From: Cinnamomum chago | Taxonomy: Eukaryota; Streptophyta; Magnoliopsida; Laurales; Lauraceae | Assembly (NCBI GenBank): GCA_038049695.1 | Contig: CP142453.1 | Coordinates: 22,732,001 to 22,796,000, forward strand | Length of the DNA: 64,000 nt | Direction: 5' to 3' | In this document: one piece after another, positions 40,801-52,800 of the stretch | How positions within the stretch are numbered: position 1 is the first letter of the stretch | Layout of the letters: every line of letters begins with the position of its first letter | Notes under the pieces: model-generated | What the model was told of the DNA's origin: nothing | What the model saw: the letters and a program-made list of their open reading frames with translations, nothing else | Database searches by the model: none | Position numbers and translations under genes: made by a program

Positions 40801-43800
40801 TTCCAGGAAATTAAGGAGTCCCCCAGGAACATGCACCAACCAGTGGTAGATCGGCGACTATCAGGGCAACCAGCCCAGTCAGCATCTGAATAAGCAATGA
40901 GAGACGTCGAATTGCCCACAGGAAAGAAAAGACCACGAGATGGTGTATGAAGAACATATCGAAGAATGCGCCGAACAGCAACTAGATGGAGATGGCGTGG
41001 CTGTGTCATGAACTGACTAACCAGATTGACTGCATAGGAGATATCAGGCCGAGTGATAGTCAAGTAGATCAAACTTCCGACTAAACGGCGATACATTGTG
41101 GCATCAGGAAGAAGATCACCCGTATCGTGCGTGAGCTGAAGATTGGCCTCAACAGGAGTATCTACAGGAGTGGAGTTTTGAAGACCAGCTGTCTCAATGA
41201 GATCCATAGCATATTTGTGTTGATCAAGGATGAGACCTTTCGCTGACTGATGAACCTCAAGGCCTAGAAAGTATGTGAGTGGCCCTAAATCTTTCATATG
41301 GAAAGATTCATGTAAGGATGCTTGTAGATGTGTGATCATGCCAGAGTCTGTCCCAGAGATGATGATATCATCTACGTAAACCAATAGGACAGTAAGCCCT
41401 TTTGAGGAGCGGTGAAGGAACATAGAAGGATCAGAAGCACTCTGAGTGAACTGTAGATGAATGAGAGTATCCCTAAATTTCTCGAACCAGGCGCGTGGAG
41501 CTTGCTTAAGACCATATAGAGAGCGGCGTAAGCGCGCGCAATCGCCTGTTGATGCACCCATAATGCCTTGGGGAAGTCGCATATAGACTTCTTCTTTGAG
41601 ATCACCATGAAGGAAGGCATTCTTGACATCAAATTGGTAAAGAGGCAAGGAGTGAGAAACAGCAATGGCAAGAATAGTACGGATTGTAGTCATTTTCGCA
41701 ACTGGAGCAAAGGTTTCCTCATAGTCGATGCCATATTCCTGTCGGTTGCCGAGAGCGACTAACCGTGCTTTATAACGATCCAAAGAGCCATCAGCCTTAA
41801 GTTTGACAGAAAAAACCCATTTGCAGCCAATAGGTTTTGCAGATGAGGGACAGGGAACGACATCCCAGGTATGATTCTCCTGCAGTGCCGTTAATTCGTC
41901 GTGCATAGCCTTTCGCCAACAGTCATGCTTCACCGCCTGCAAGTAAGAAGTCGGAATAACAATGGAGGAGAGGGCAGCAAGCAAAGAGGTGTGAGTGAAC
42001 CCATATTTGTCAGGAGGCTTGGAGATACGCGCAGAGCGTCGAAGCTGAACTGGAGAGGAAGGAGCTTGTGATGAAGCGGGGACAAGATCAGGTGCCGGCG
42101 AGGGATCTGGAGGGGGAGGCAGTAGTGGAACATCCTTATGACGACGCCGTTCATAAACAATGAGTGGAGCAGAGGTTGAGTCAGAAAAAGCTGGTAGATA
42201 AGAAAAAGAAGGTAAAGGAGAAGAATGGGTAGAAAAAAAAATTTGAGATTCGAAAAATGTGACATTTCGAGAAATGCGAAGACGGTTGAGCACAGGATCA
42301 TAACAAAGATACCCCTTTTGGTGAGATGCGTAGCCAAGGAACGCACATTTGGCCGATTGAGCAGTTAATTTGGTACGTTCGGTTGAGGGTAGATGAACAA
42401 AACACACACATCCAAAAATGCGTAGGTGGGTGTAAGTAGGCTCAGTATGAAAGAGACGAAAGTGTGGTGTTTGATTGGTGAGGCGATGGGATGGTAAGCG
42501 ATTGATTAAATGAACTGCAGTGGCTAAAGCTTCGGGCCAAAATCGTGCGGGAACTGATGATTCTAAGAGAAGAGAACGAACAGTATCGAGGAGATGTCTG
42601 TTCTTTCGTTCAGCAACTCCATTCTGTTGAGGAGTGTAAGGGCACGATCGCTGTGATAAAATCCCGTATTTTTGCAAATAAGTTTGAAATGGATGGGACA
42701 TATATTCCCCTCCGGAATCAGATCGAAGAACTTTTATGCGAGTAGAAAACTGATTTTCAACATATGCCATAAATTTTTGGAAAGCATCAAAGACTTCAGA
42801 TTTAGAGTGTAAGAAATAAACCCAAGTGAATCTACTATGATCATCAATGAAAGTGACAAAATATTTGTAATTTGTATGAGAGATTACCGGAGTAATCCCC
42901 CAGACGTCACTATGAATAATGTCAAAGCAATTGGAAGCCATAGTAGATTTGGAAGGAAAGGGAAGAACTTTGCTTTTTCCAAGTTTGCAAACAGAGCACT
43001 CATCAGAAATGTGACGAAAAGATGTTTTATTTTCATTAATACTACCAGTGTTTAACATCAAAGATAACAATTTTGAATGAGGATGGCCTAATCTATTATG
43101 CCAGAGCCTCCAAACATCCTGAGGAGAAAAACAAGAAAAGGCAGAAAGCTGATTATTCGGAGAAGGAGGCAGAACGAGAGGAAACAGGCGTCCACACTTA
43201 GGCCCCTTTGCGATCACCGTCCCCGACACTTGATCCTGCACAACACAACCAGAGCGAGAGAAGGAAACATTACAATTATCATCAATCAATTGGCCAACAG
43301 ACAGAAGATTTGTAGTGAGATGAGGAGAAAGAAAGACGTTTGTGAGAGGTAAGGAATGAATGATATCACCAGTAGCTGTAATAGGAAGCTTTTGACCATC
43401 AGCAGTATGGACTTGTAAATTTCCATTGTATGGTTGCAGGTTAGATAGATGAGCGGTGGAGGAGGTCATATGATTGGAAGCTCCAGAATCAATAAACCAT
43501 AGGGAGGAAGAGGAGTGGTGGTTACCTGAAATGCCAAGTGCAGAGAAGGCATTTATGATCATCTGTTGAATAAGCTCAGGGGTGATTTGAGGAACACTAT
43601 TGGTGGCAGGAGGTGGTGAAGGCGTGACCGGTGCCGAAGGACTAGCACTAGAAGAAGTAGCATCTGCAGTATTGACATGATAAGCTCGAGGAGTGCGATT
43701 TTGTGGCCGCCTTTTGCATTCTGTAATAACATGACCATTCGATTTGCAATAATTACAAAACTTGGTCTTACACTGTGAGGCATAGTGTCCATAATTTTTG

Positions 43801-46800
43801 CAGCCAAAACATTGGATTTTGCTGAGATCTCTTGCTGGAGGTTGTCCTTTCGAGGAAGAAATAGTATGATGAGTGATCCCTCCCGGGTTGTAATTGGTAG
43901 TAGCAGCAAATGCGACATCAAAAGAGTTTCCGGAGGACTGTTGCTTTAGAGCATGCTGAGTTATCTGACTCTGTTCCTCTCGCAAGAGTTCATTTAGACA
44001 CTCATTCAGGGATGGAGATGGAACCCTGCTCATCAGATTGGAACGAATGATCTCATACTCAGATCTTAATTTCATGAGGAAGTGGTCTCTGTGAGAAGTT
44101 GCCTGTAATTTTTGAATCTCAGACAGAGCGGCCTCAGAGACATTGAGGTATTTGATTTCATCATATTCAGCCCATAAATTAAGAAAACCTGTATAATAAT
44201 CCTGGATGGAAGAAGTCCCTTGGGTATACTGAGCGATCTCCAGTTCAAGCTGGTATTGTCGGGCTGAGTTCCCTTGGTGATATACTTGCTTCAGATATTC
44301 CCACATCTCCTTAGAAGTCTTGTAAGGTTTGAGATTCAGGATATATTGAGGTTCAACAGAACCAAGAATCCAGGTTTTTATTTTGGCATCCTTTGTATGC
44401 CAAGAGAGTATTTTTTTCTCATCTTCCTGAGGACGTGGATCTAATCCGGAAACAAGTCCCCACAGTTCCTTTCCCTCAAGATAGACTTGAAATTGATAGG
44501 ACCAGGAAGTATAATTCTTTTCATTAAATTTAATCAATGCAATGTCATGCTTTTCCATGGCAGTAGATGTATGAGCAAGAAAATCCAACTGTTTCTTAAA
44601 GAATGGCTAACCGGATGAGAGAAATAGTTCCAAGTGTGCAACAGAGAAGTCCAAGTTTGCAACAGAGAAATCAGAGAAGACAGATTCAAAAAACAGCACC
44701 TTTCAAGAAAAAAACTCAACAAAATAGGCCCAGGCGTCCAAGATTTTGCAGAGAGAGAAGGATGCAGCAGCCAACCAGTGCAATATATGATCAATCAGAG
44801 ATCATAGGATGATGAGGACCACAAATTCGCACCAAACAAAGCAGATTGCTCACAAAAAGGATCAAAATCCAAAAACTTGGACGACTGTGATGAAAAGATA
44901 CAGCAGAAATTGGAATTTCTCTAGAAAGGGTAGAAAGCCTACCTCTGAGATGCTAAAAATCCTCAAAAAATGCCCACAAATACCAGAAGGAGTAGTCGAC
45001 CAGATCTGTTGCAATATCCAGATGCAGTAGTGTGGATCTGGGGTGGGCCACGTCTGATCACACCTTGATCAGACCAATGGATGAAGACTCCTTGAGTATG
45101 GAAGACACTCGATGACTTCCAATGGTTGGAAGATGAAGAAGATCACTCAGAAACTCTGTATAGAGTTGTGTTTACTCAGGCCTCTGATACCATGTCAAAG
45201 CCAGTAGGGAGAAAGTAAGATAGAAACAGTAGAACCAATATGTTTGTGAATTCGATGATCCCATTCAGGGCTCACGATCATCCTTTATAGAATATAGTTG
45301 CTATTTCTGTTACATAATTGTAGCAATCACTAGATTATAGCCAATCTAATCTAATCAGAATCTAAATTACATCTCCTAATATGGCAATGATACAAATTAC
45401 ATATCTGTAAATGTGAAGTAACTTATCTCCCAAGTTTGGGCTGTATTTGTCATGGGTTGACCCACTGACCCATTTAGCACTAACCCATTTAACACCTTCT
45501 GCATTCCAGGCTCAAGTACCGTCATCCGATGCAGGAAGCACTTCATCTGGGGTTGTATCCATGACTCCTGCCCAAATTCAAAAACTGATCCAGCGCACGG
45601 TTACCTCTGCATATGCGTCAATGGGCCTCACTGGCGGTCGGTATCAAACTCATTCTCATATAGCATCTCCTGCTTTTCATTCCTCTGCTTCTCTTTCTTC
45701 TCCTATTACCTCATCCACATGGTTTTTAGATTCAGGAGCCTCCAATCACATGACATCTGTAGAACATAGCTTTACAGATTCCCACCGTTACCTTGGAAAA
45801 AATAAAATAACCACTGCGAATGGGGATCAACTACTCATTTCGGGAGTTGGTACCATTACTTTATCTAGTGTTTCTGGTCAGTCCTTCACCCTTCCCAATG
45901 TTTACTTTGTTCCCAAATTATCAACTAATCTACTTTCTATAGGACAACTTATAGATGATGGCTATCTTGTTCACTTTTCTTCCTTTGGTTGTGTTATACA
46001 GGGGCGACAAACTGGGAAGGTGATTGCGACGGGGAGTAAACATGGGTGCCTATTCTTGCTGGACATTGGACATCATTCTTTCTTTGCTTCTTCTTCTAAT
46101 TTCAATAAATTATGGACTATTTGGCATAAACGTCTTGGTCATGTGAATAATGCGCATTTGCTTTCATTATTTAAATTTGGTTGTTTGAATTCTACTAATG
46201 ATAATAAAATGATGTCTTCTTTATCTCAATCAAAGTGTGAAACTTGTTGCTTAAGTAAAAGTCATATTTTGCCTTTTCTTGTTCGTAATGCTCGTGCTTT
46301 GGCATCATTTGACATTATTCATTCAGATGTTTGGGGAATTGCTCCTACCTTGAGTAGGACAGGATTTAAATACTATGTGACCTTTATTGATGACCATTCT
46401 CGTCATACTTGGATTTACTTTATGCGCATGAAATCTGAAGTCTTCTCCATTTTTCAAATTTTTTTTAACATGGTCCACACCCAATTTCAGAAAGCAATCA
46501 AAATTCTTAGATCAAATTCCGGTGGAGAGTACATGTCTCATGAATTCTTTACATTCCTTTCTGATAAATGAATTCTTCACAAAAAATCTTGTCCGCATAC
46601 TCCTCTGCAAAATGGGATTGCGGAAAGAAAGAACAGACATATTATTGAAACTGTTCGTACTCTGTTGATTGCATCCTTAGCCCCTCCCAAATTTTGGTGT
46701 GATGCTGCGTAGACTGCTGTATATCTTATCAACCGTCTTCTTAGCACTGTTCTAAGAAAGACTACTCCTTACGAAGTTCTTTTTGGTCAAACCCCTTCAT

Positions 46801-49800
46801 ACTCTCACTTATGTGTTTTTGGTTGCTTGTGTTTTGTTCATCTTCCTTCGACTGAGCGCACAAAGTTATCTCCACAGGCTACTAAATGCATCTTTTTGGG
46901 TTACAGTAATGAACACAAAGGGTTTTTATGTTATGATCAGTTGGAAAAACGAATGTGCATCTCTCGTAATGTAATTTTCTTGGAACATATTCCCTTCTTT
47001 TCTTTACATTTGGATAATCATCCTATTGCTGTATCCTATCTGCCACAATTCTCGGAGCCTGAGTCTCCATCACCTCTTCACAAAGTCTATGTCCGGCGGA
47101 ACAAGCTCCCTCCTCCGGCGACTCCCTCTCCTGATCCTCTCCCAGCGCCGCCTACTGCATCTTCAGGTAATGATACTCTTTCTGATAGCACCATTTCTCT
47201 GCGACGCTCTAGTCATCCTTCTGTTGCCCCTAACCGCTATGGCTTTCCTGCTCTTCTTACTTCCTTAGATAGTACTCCTATCCCCACCTCATATTCACAG
47301 GCCTCAAAGATTGCTTACTGGCAGGATGCTATGACCGAGGAATTAGTTGCTTTTGAAGCAAACCAAACATAGGAATTGGTACCGGCCCCTGATGGTGCCT
47401 CTATGATTGGCAGCAAATGGATATACTCCGTCAAAGTACACTCTGATGGGAGTCTTGATCGCTACAAAGCCAGATTGGTTGCACAGGGATATAAGCAAAA
47501 ATATGGAATTGACTATGAGGAAACATTTGCACCAGTGGCGAAAATGACCACCGTTCGTACTCTTCTTTGTGTCGCGGCAGCCCGCAACTAGCCTCTATGG
47601 CAAGTGGACGTCAAAAATGTTTTTTCTACATGGGGACTTGAGCGAGACTGTTTATTTAAAACCTCTTCCAGGATATGCTTGTCCTCCAAAACATCTGTGC
47701 AAATTGAGGAAAGCTCTTTATGGGCTTAAACAAGCTCCCAAGGCTTGGTTTGATAAGTTCCGGGCAGCAATCCTTCAAGCTAGATTTTGTAAGAGTCACT
47801 CTGATAGTTCCCTCTTCCTACGATGGACATCGAAGGGCTACACATTCCTCTTAGTCTATGTTGATGATATGATTATCAGTGGAAATGATACTGTCGGCAT
47901 TACGGATCTCAAACAACACCTTACTCGCCACTTCAGAATGAATGATCTTGGTCCTCTCACCTATTTTCTGGGGTTTGAATTTGTGCGTAACAAATTAGGC
48001 ATTAGGGTCCTTCAGCGCAAATATGCGACAGATTTGATCACGTCAGTCAAGCTTGATGATGCTCACACTTTTGATACGCCTCTGGAATTGAACAGCAAAA
48101 TCAGTTCCGATGATGGCACTCCCCTGGATGATCCATATGTTTTCCGGCGGATAGTTGGTAGTTTGCTCTACTTAACTATGACTCGTTCGGATATTTCTTA
48201 TGCAGTTCATACGGTAGCCAGTTTGTTAGCAATCCCCACAAACTGCACCTTGCTGCTGCATTACGCATCCTTCGCTATGTTAAAGGAACTCTTCATCATG
48301 GTCTCTTCTCCCCTTCTAATACCTCTCTACAATTATCAGCTTATGTGGATGCTGACTGGGCTGGCTGTTCGGACTCTCGGAGGTCTACCACTAGCTGGTG
48401 TATGTTTCTTGGAAACTCTCTGATTTCATGGAAGTGTAAGAAGCAAACCATTGTCTCAAAGTCTTCTGCTGAGGCCGAATATCGGGCGATGTCATCCGAC
48501 AGTGCTGAAATTATCTGACTCCGCCGCCTACTGTGTGAATTAGGTGTTCTTGTTGATCGTTCCACACCTCTCCATGGGGACAATACCAATGCTACCAAAA
48601 TTGCCAATAACCCGGTCTTCCATGAATGAACAAAGCACACTGAGATTGACTGTCACTTCATCCGTCAACATGTTGTTACTAAGAAGATAACTCTACCTCA
48701 TGTCTCTTCCTTTAACCAGTTGGCAGACATCTTCGCCAAAGCTCTTCCCACACAGCGTCATAATGCTCTAACTAGCAAATTGATGTTTTCAACCTTACCA
48801 CATCAATTTGAGGGGGAGTGTAGAAGATAACAGGCCCATGTACAACCTACCACACACGTGGGATATACTTAAGATTGTGTAGCTGTTTTCTCTCATTTGT
48901 GTATAGGATAGGATATATTCTTTCCATTCTTTCTTTATTCTAATTTGTAATCTTTACATAGTTAGAGCCTTGATTAAGGCATAATCTCTTTATAAATAGA
49001 ACAGTCGTTGCTCATCACAAGCACGGCCTTCTCCCACTGTTCTTCTTCTTCTTCCTCTCCCTTCTTCACATACTATTACAAGAAGAAGTCAAATTTGAAG
49101 ACTGGGAAACTGAAGATGCACAAATTATGACATGGAATATGGGATCTGTCAACCCACATTTTATCATGCATCTTAGACCCCACAAAACAGCCAAAGCTAT
49201 GTCGGATTATCTCAAAAGCATCTACAAACGGGAAAATCCTGCCAGACGATTTCAACTGGAACATGAGATAGCTGATTATTCTCAGGGAAATTAATCAATT
49301 CAAGAATTTTTCTCTGGTTTCATGAGTCCGTGGATGGAATACACAGACATTGTATATGCAGGCATTTCTTCTGATACATTGTTAGGTATACAGACTATTC
49401 ATCAGACAAGCCAGCGCGATCAATTTTTAATGAAGTTGCGGCCTGAATTTGAAAATATTCGCTCCAATCTCATGAGTCGGATCCCATCCCCACCATTAGC
49501 AACTTGTCTTAATGAATTGTTACGTGAGGAACAAAGACAACTTACTCAAGTTGCTTTGATGCAAAGCTCATCAGGTGGACCTCTTCAAGTTGCATATGTC
49601 GCAACTGACAAATTCCCGCAAACTGATGGTTCTAGGGAAGTTGCCTATGCTGCTCAAGGAAGAACTCCGGGAAGAGACATGACTAAGGTTCAGTGCTACA
49701 GTTGCCAGAAATATGGACATTATGCTTACTCAATGTAAACAAAAGTTTTGCAACTACTGTAAAAGAGCGGGGCATATTCTCATTGAATGTCGGTATAAGC

Positions 49801-52800
49801 CGCAGGCAAAACTAGTCCCCCCTGCCTACCATGCCATGACTGATGTTGCTCCCATTGATACATCAATTGCTGCTTCTTCCTCATCCATGCTTTCACAGCA
49901 AACTGCCCCCACCAATGCTCCTAAAATCACTCAATAGAATTGATCCAACAAATGATTTTCAACGCCTTTTCTACACTCGGTATCTCAGGTAAACAGAAAT
50001 CATTATCTGACATATGGTATCTTGATTTTGGTGTATCTAACCGTATGACCTTTTGATGCAGTCCAGTCCCAATCCAAGACTAGGACCTGTAAGCCTTAAT
50101 GGTCCCAGCTGATGGGGTCCACATGACGTTTACTAATTTCCTAGATTAGTAGTGTTGCTTTATTTGCTTATTTATAGATTGGTAGGTCGCTTAATTGTTT
50201 AGGAAGATTTCCTTTCTAATTTATATGTTGATTAGGATTAGATATTTCCTTTATTTGCTTATTTAGGAACAATGCTACTCTATATATAGAGAAGCTCCTT
50301 ATTGTAATGCTCATGCTTATTCAATCAATAAAATTGTCATGAGTTATTCCTCTTGAGTGTTATGGCTTGTCTTGTGCCCTAGGCTTGGAATCCTTTCGAT
50401 TCGGTCAATCTCATCCTTGAGATTGGTCTACATTACGATCGAGGTTACGGGGTTGTGCCAAATTTGCTTCAAATTGAGAAATTCCTCAAAATAGAACTCA
50501 TTCTTGAAATACCAATTGCCATATTTGCGCTTATACTGAATTCTTTGAATTTCAGGGGAGTGTCCAAGAACTCTCATGATGACTTGGATGCAAGGATACC
50601 AAAATTTAACTCTGTTTAAGAAAAAGCTGACAGGTTGTGTGGATCTTAAGGAGTGGACCATGCTGGTGAAGATGGATCGATAATCGGATTATAGATGGCT
50701 TTAATATCAACGAATTCAATCCGGACCGTCCAGTCTGATGCAATTTAATCTTTTTTTTTGTGGGTCAGGTTGGGCCTGGACAGAGATCAGGCCCAAAGTC
50801 AAATTAGGCCCAAACTTCAAAAGGCCAGCATGTGGGCGGGTTTTGGTCCTCTTGTTTGTTCTGCGTTGGACAACGTGTGCAAAGAGAAAATAAGAGGGGG
50901 CTTGGGCTTTGCCTATTTCGACTCACAAGAAGGAAAAAAAAATGAAGAGTTACTGTTGGATGATGGAGATGATGGCACTGGTTGATGGCTATGTCGGAGG
51001 TGTGGTGAAGATGCTAGGTAAGCTTTTCGAAACCTTTCTCCTCTGTTCTTCTTCCTTTTCGAATGCTTCTCTTTTTCTTTTTCTTTTTTTCTGCTGGGTT
51101 TGGGGTTGTTGAACGTAGGTGGGTTTTGGGTTCGGTGCTGGTTTGTAGGATTTGGGGATGTTTTAGGGTTTTGAGGGATACGAGTAGGAATGATGGGGCT
51201 AATGAATGGGTATGGATTGGAGGGAAAAAGTGGTTCGGGTTGTTTGGTTAGGGTTCGGTGGTTTGGGTTTTGGAGATTGGCGGTGGGGTGGTTTCGATGG
51301 GTTAGAAGTAGGTTTTGGTGTAGGCAGTGGGTGTCCGGGTATCGGCGGAGAGTTTGGGTAGAGAGGCTGGGTGAGGGAAGGTCTGACATGGGGAATTGGG
51401 GGACTGACGGTTGTGTTAGGGAGGTCGATGGGGGAAGGGATGATGGACAATGATGAATCGGGGAAGACAGTCGTTTCCCCGGTGGCCAGATCTTGGCTCT
51501 GATACCAATCTGGTGCAGCCCCGTCACCTCGATCGAAAGTATAGACCAATCTCAAGGATAAGATTGACCGAATCCAAATGATTCCAGGCCTATGGCACAA
51601 GACAAGCCATAACACTCAAGAGGAATAACTCACGATTATTTTATTGATTGAATAGGCATAAGCATTACAATAAGGAGCTCCTCTATATATAGAATAGCAT
51701 TGTTCCTAAATAAGCATTAAAGGAAATATCTAATCCTAATCCTAATCAACATATAAATTAGAAAGGAAATCTTCTTAAACAATGAAGCGACCTACTAATC
51801 TAGAAATAAGCAAATAACGCAACACTACTAATATAGGAAATCAAGAAACGTCATGTGGACCCCATCAGCTGGGACCATTAAGGTTTGCGGGTCCTGGTCT
51901 TGGATCGGGACCAAACTGCATCACCTTTTCTTCTGATAATCTTTCTAGTGTTCAATCGTATACTAGAAATAAAAAAGTTCACACTGCAAATGGTGAAAAG
52001 CTTCAAATTACTGCGGTTGGTGATATTCCTCACCAAGGATGAAAATAGTGGTAGCGGTGTGCCCAAAACGCTATGAAGCGGGCGCTAAGTAGTGGTGCGT
52101 TTTGAAAAAAATCGTCAAAAAAATCATTTTTTTTTTCAGAAAATCCAGAATATTGGAAAATGATAGAAAAATGTATATATATTTTGCATAAGTAACTAAG
52201 ATAAGGGGGCGTAGCGGTCCCCTCATTGTACAAGGTCTTGTATCACTGTATGAATAGAAAAAAAAAATAGTAATGATCATTTTTTTCACATGTATTCATG
52301 TTACTTAGTTATGCTCTTAGAAACTAATGAAAGACTCGTAAAAAAAACTAAGTCATGAAGTAAAGGCACAAGACTTAAAAGACTTAAGTTAAGAGTTAGG
52401 TCTTAGGAATTCAATAGCAAACAATAAGAGTGAACTTTGGTCGTAAAGGGACCATTTTCTATTAGAGCGTTATTTGGTTAGGGCCTTATTTCCTATTAAT
52501 TAGAGTGAACTTAGGTTGGGCCCTATGTCCTAGTAGCCTATGTTTAGTTAGTGCGAAATTTGGCTGCGCTTTATTTTCAGTAGGTTTGAAAGTTGGCTAT
52601 GGCACAATGTCCTAATTAGAGTGAAATTTGACTAAGGTGTCAATTTCAATTAAGTAAGTAATATCTGGCTACTATATGACTTTTTTTATTTTAACGTTGG
52701 TGCCTCATTGTGGAGCCCACCAATGGTTACATTAGCCATTAGGTTCTTCAACTTTTATTCTTTTGGATGGCCCATTTAATTTTGAATGTTTTTTTTTAAT

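Larger units (their letters stand above)
40113..45494 (-). mobile_element. Third Ty1/Copia element, intact, innermost in the nest
   Basis: 302 bp LTRs at 40113-40414 (3') and 45193-45494 (5'), TGTCAAAGCC... and TTTAACA at the ends as written on the plus strand, with about five substitutions between them. The exact duplication CCTTC flanks it (40108-40112, 45495-45499). The primer-binding site, leader, an uninterrupted 1388-codon frame and the polypurine tract are all present. It inserted into the gag-protease border of the second Copia in the opposite direction, so it is sense with the myosin gene. Confidence 0.95.
39233..48815 (+). pseudogene. Second Copia gag-pol, few lesions, split by an inserted Copia
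   Basis: Gag starts [20 protein letters not shown] (39233) and carries a 2 bp insertion near 39763 that shifts the frame before [14 protein letters not shown]. Two intact zinc knuckles follow ([14 protein letters not shown] and [14 protein letters not shown], 39941-40045). After the inner element (resuming at 45500) come protease [12 protein letters not shown] (45725-45760), integrase with [13 protein letters not shown] and DVWGIAP, RT with [11 protein letters not shown] (47860-47890) and RNase H. In-frame stops lie near 46569, 46711, 47370 and 47589, three of them TAG at expected W/Q codons, and a late frameshift near 48225. Clearly younger than 341-5783 but dead. Confidence 0.9.
38273..49080 (+). 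mobile_element. Second Ty1/Copia element, nested in the outer one
   Basis: LTRs at 38273-38574 and 48829-49080 (TGTAGAAGATAACAGGCCC to CTATTACA), a primer-binding site TGGTATCAGAGCTCTG (38575-38590), and a polypurine tract TTTGAGGGGGAG (48817-48828). The 5 bp duplication AGAAG is present at 38268-38272 and 49081-49085. Without the inner Copia (40113-45494 plus one CCTTC) it is about 5.4 kb long. The 3' LTR is 50 bp shorter than the 5' LTR because of two short deletions between small repeats. Antisense to myosin. Confidence 0.93.
50054..51923. mobile_element. LTR retroelement with INVERTED LTRs and a 5 bp target duplication
   Basis: The left LTR (50054-50457) is plus oriented and the right LTR (51514-51923) is the same sequence reversed, so the termini are TGATGCAGT...ACTGCATCA. 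CCTTT occurs on both sides (50049-50053 and 51924-51928), and deleting the insert with one copy restores the Copia frame [13 protein letters not shown]. It therefore entered as one unit. Only the right LTR is followed by a primer-binding site (minus strand, 51507-51495). The 1.06 kb interior has no retroviral domain. This is not the normal direct-repeat layout. Confidence 0.88.

Noticed and set aside
44603..45030. Plus-strand frames over the leader of the inner Copia
   Set aside because: They lie opposite the untranslated leader of a minus-strand element; no domain.
50913..51615. Long proline- and serine-rich minus-strand frames
   Set aside because: They arise from a C/T-rich leader next to the primer-binding site and cross the LTR border; low complexity, no domain.
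50054..51923. Reading this block as a normal LTR element or as two independent solo LTRs
   Set aside because: The LTRs are inverted, not direct, and a single CCTTT duplication with exact frame restoration fits one insertion better.
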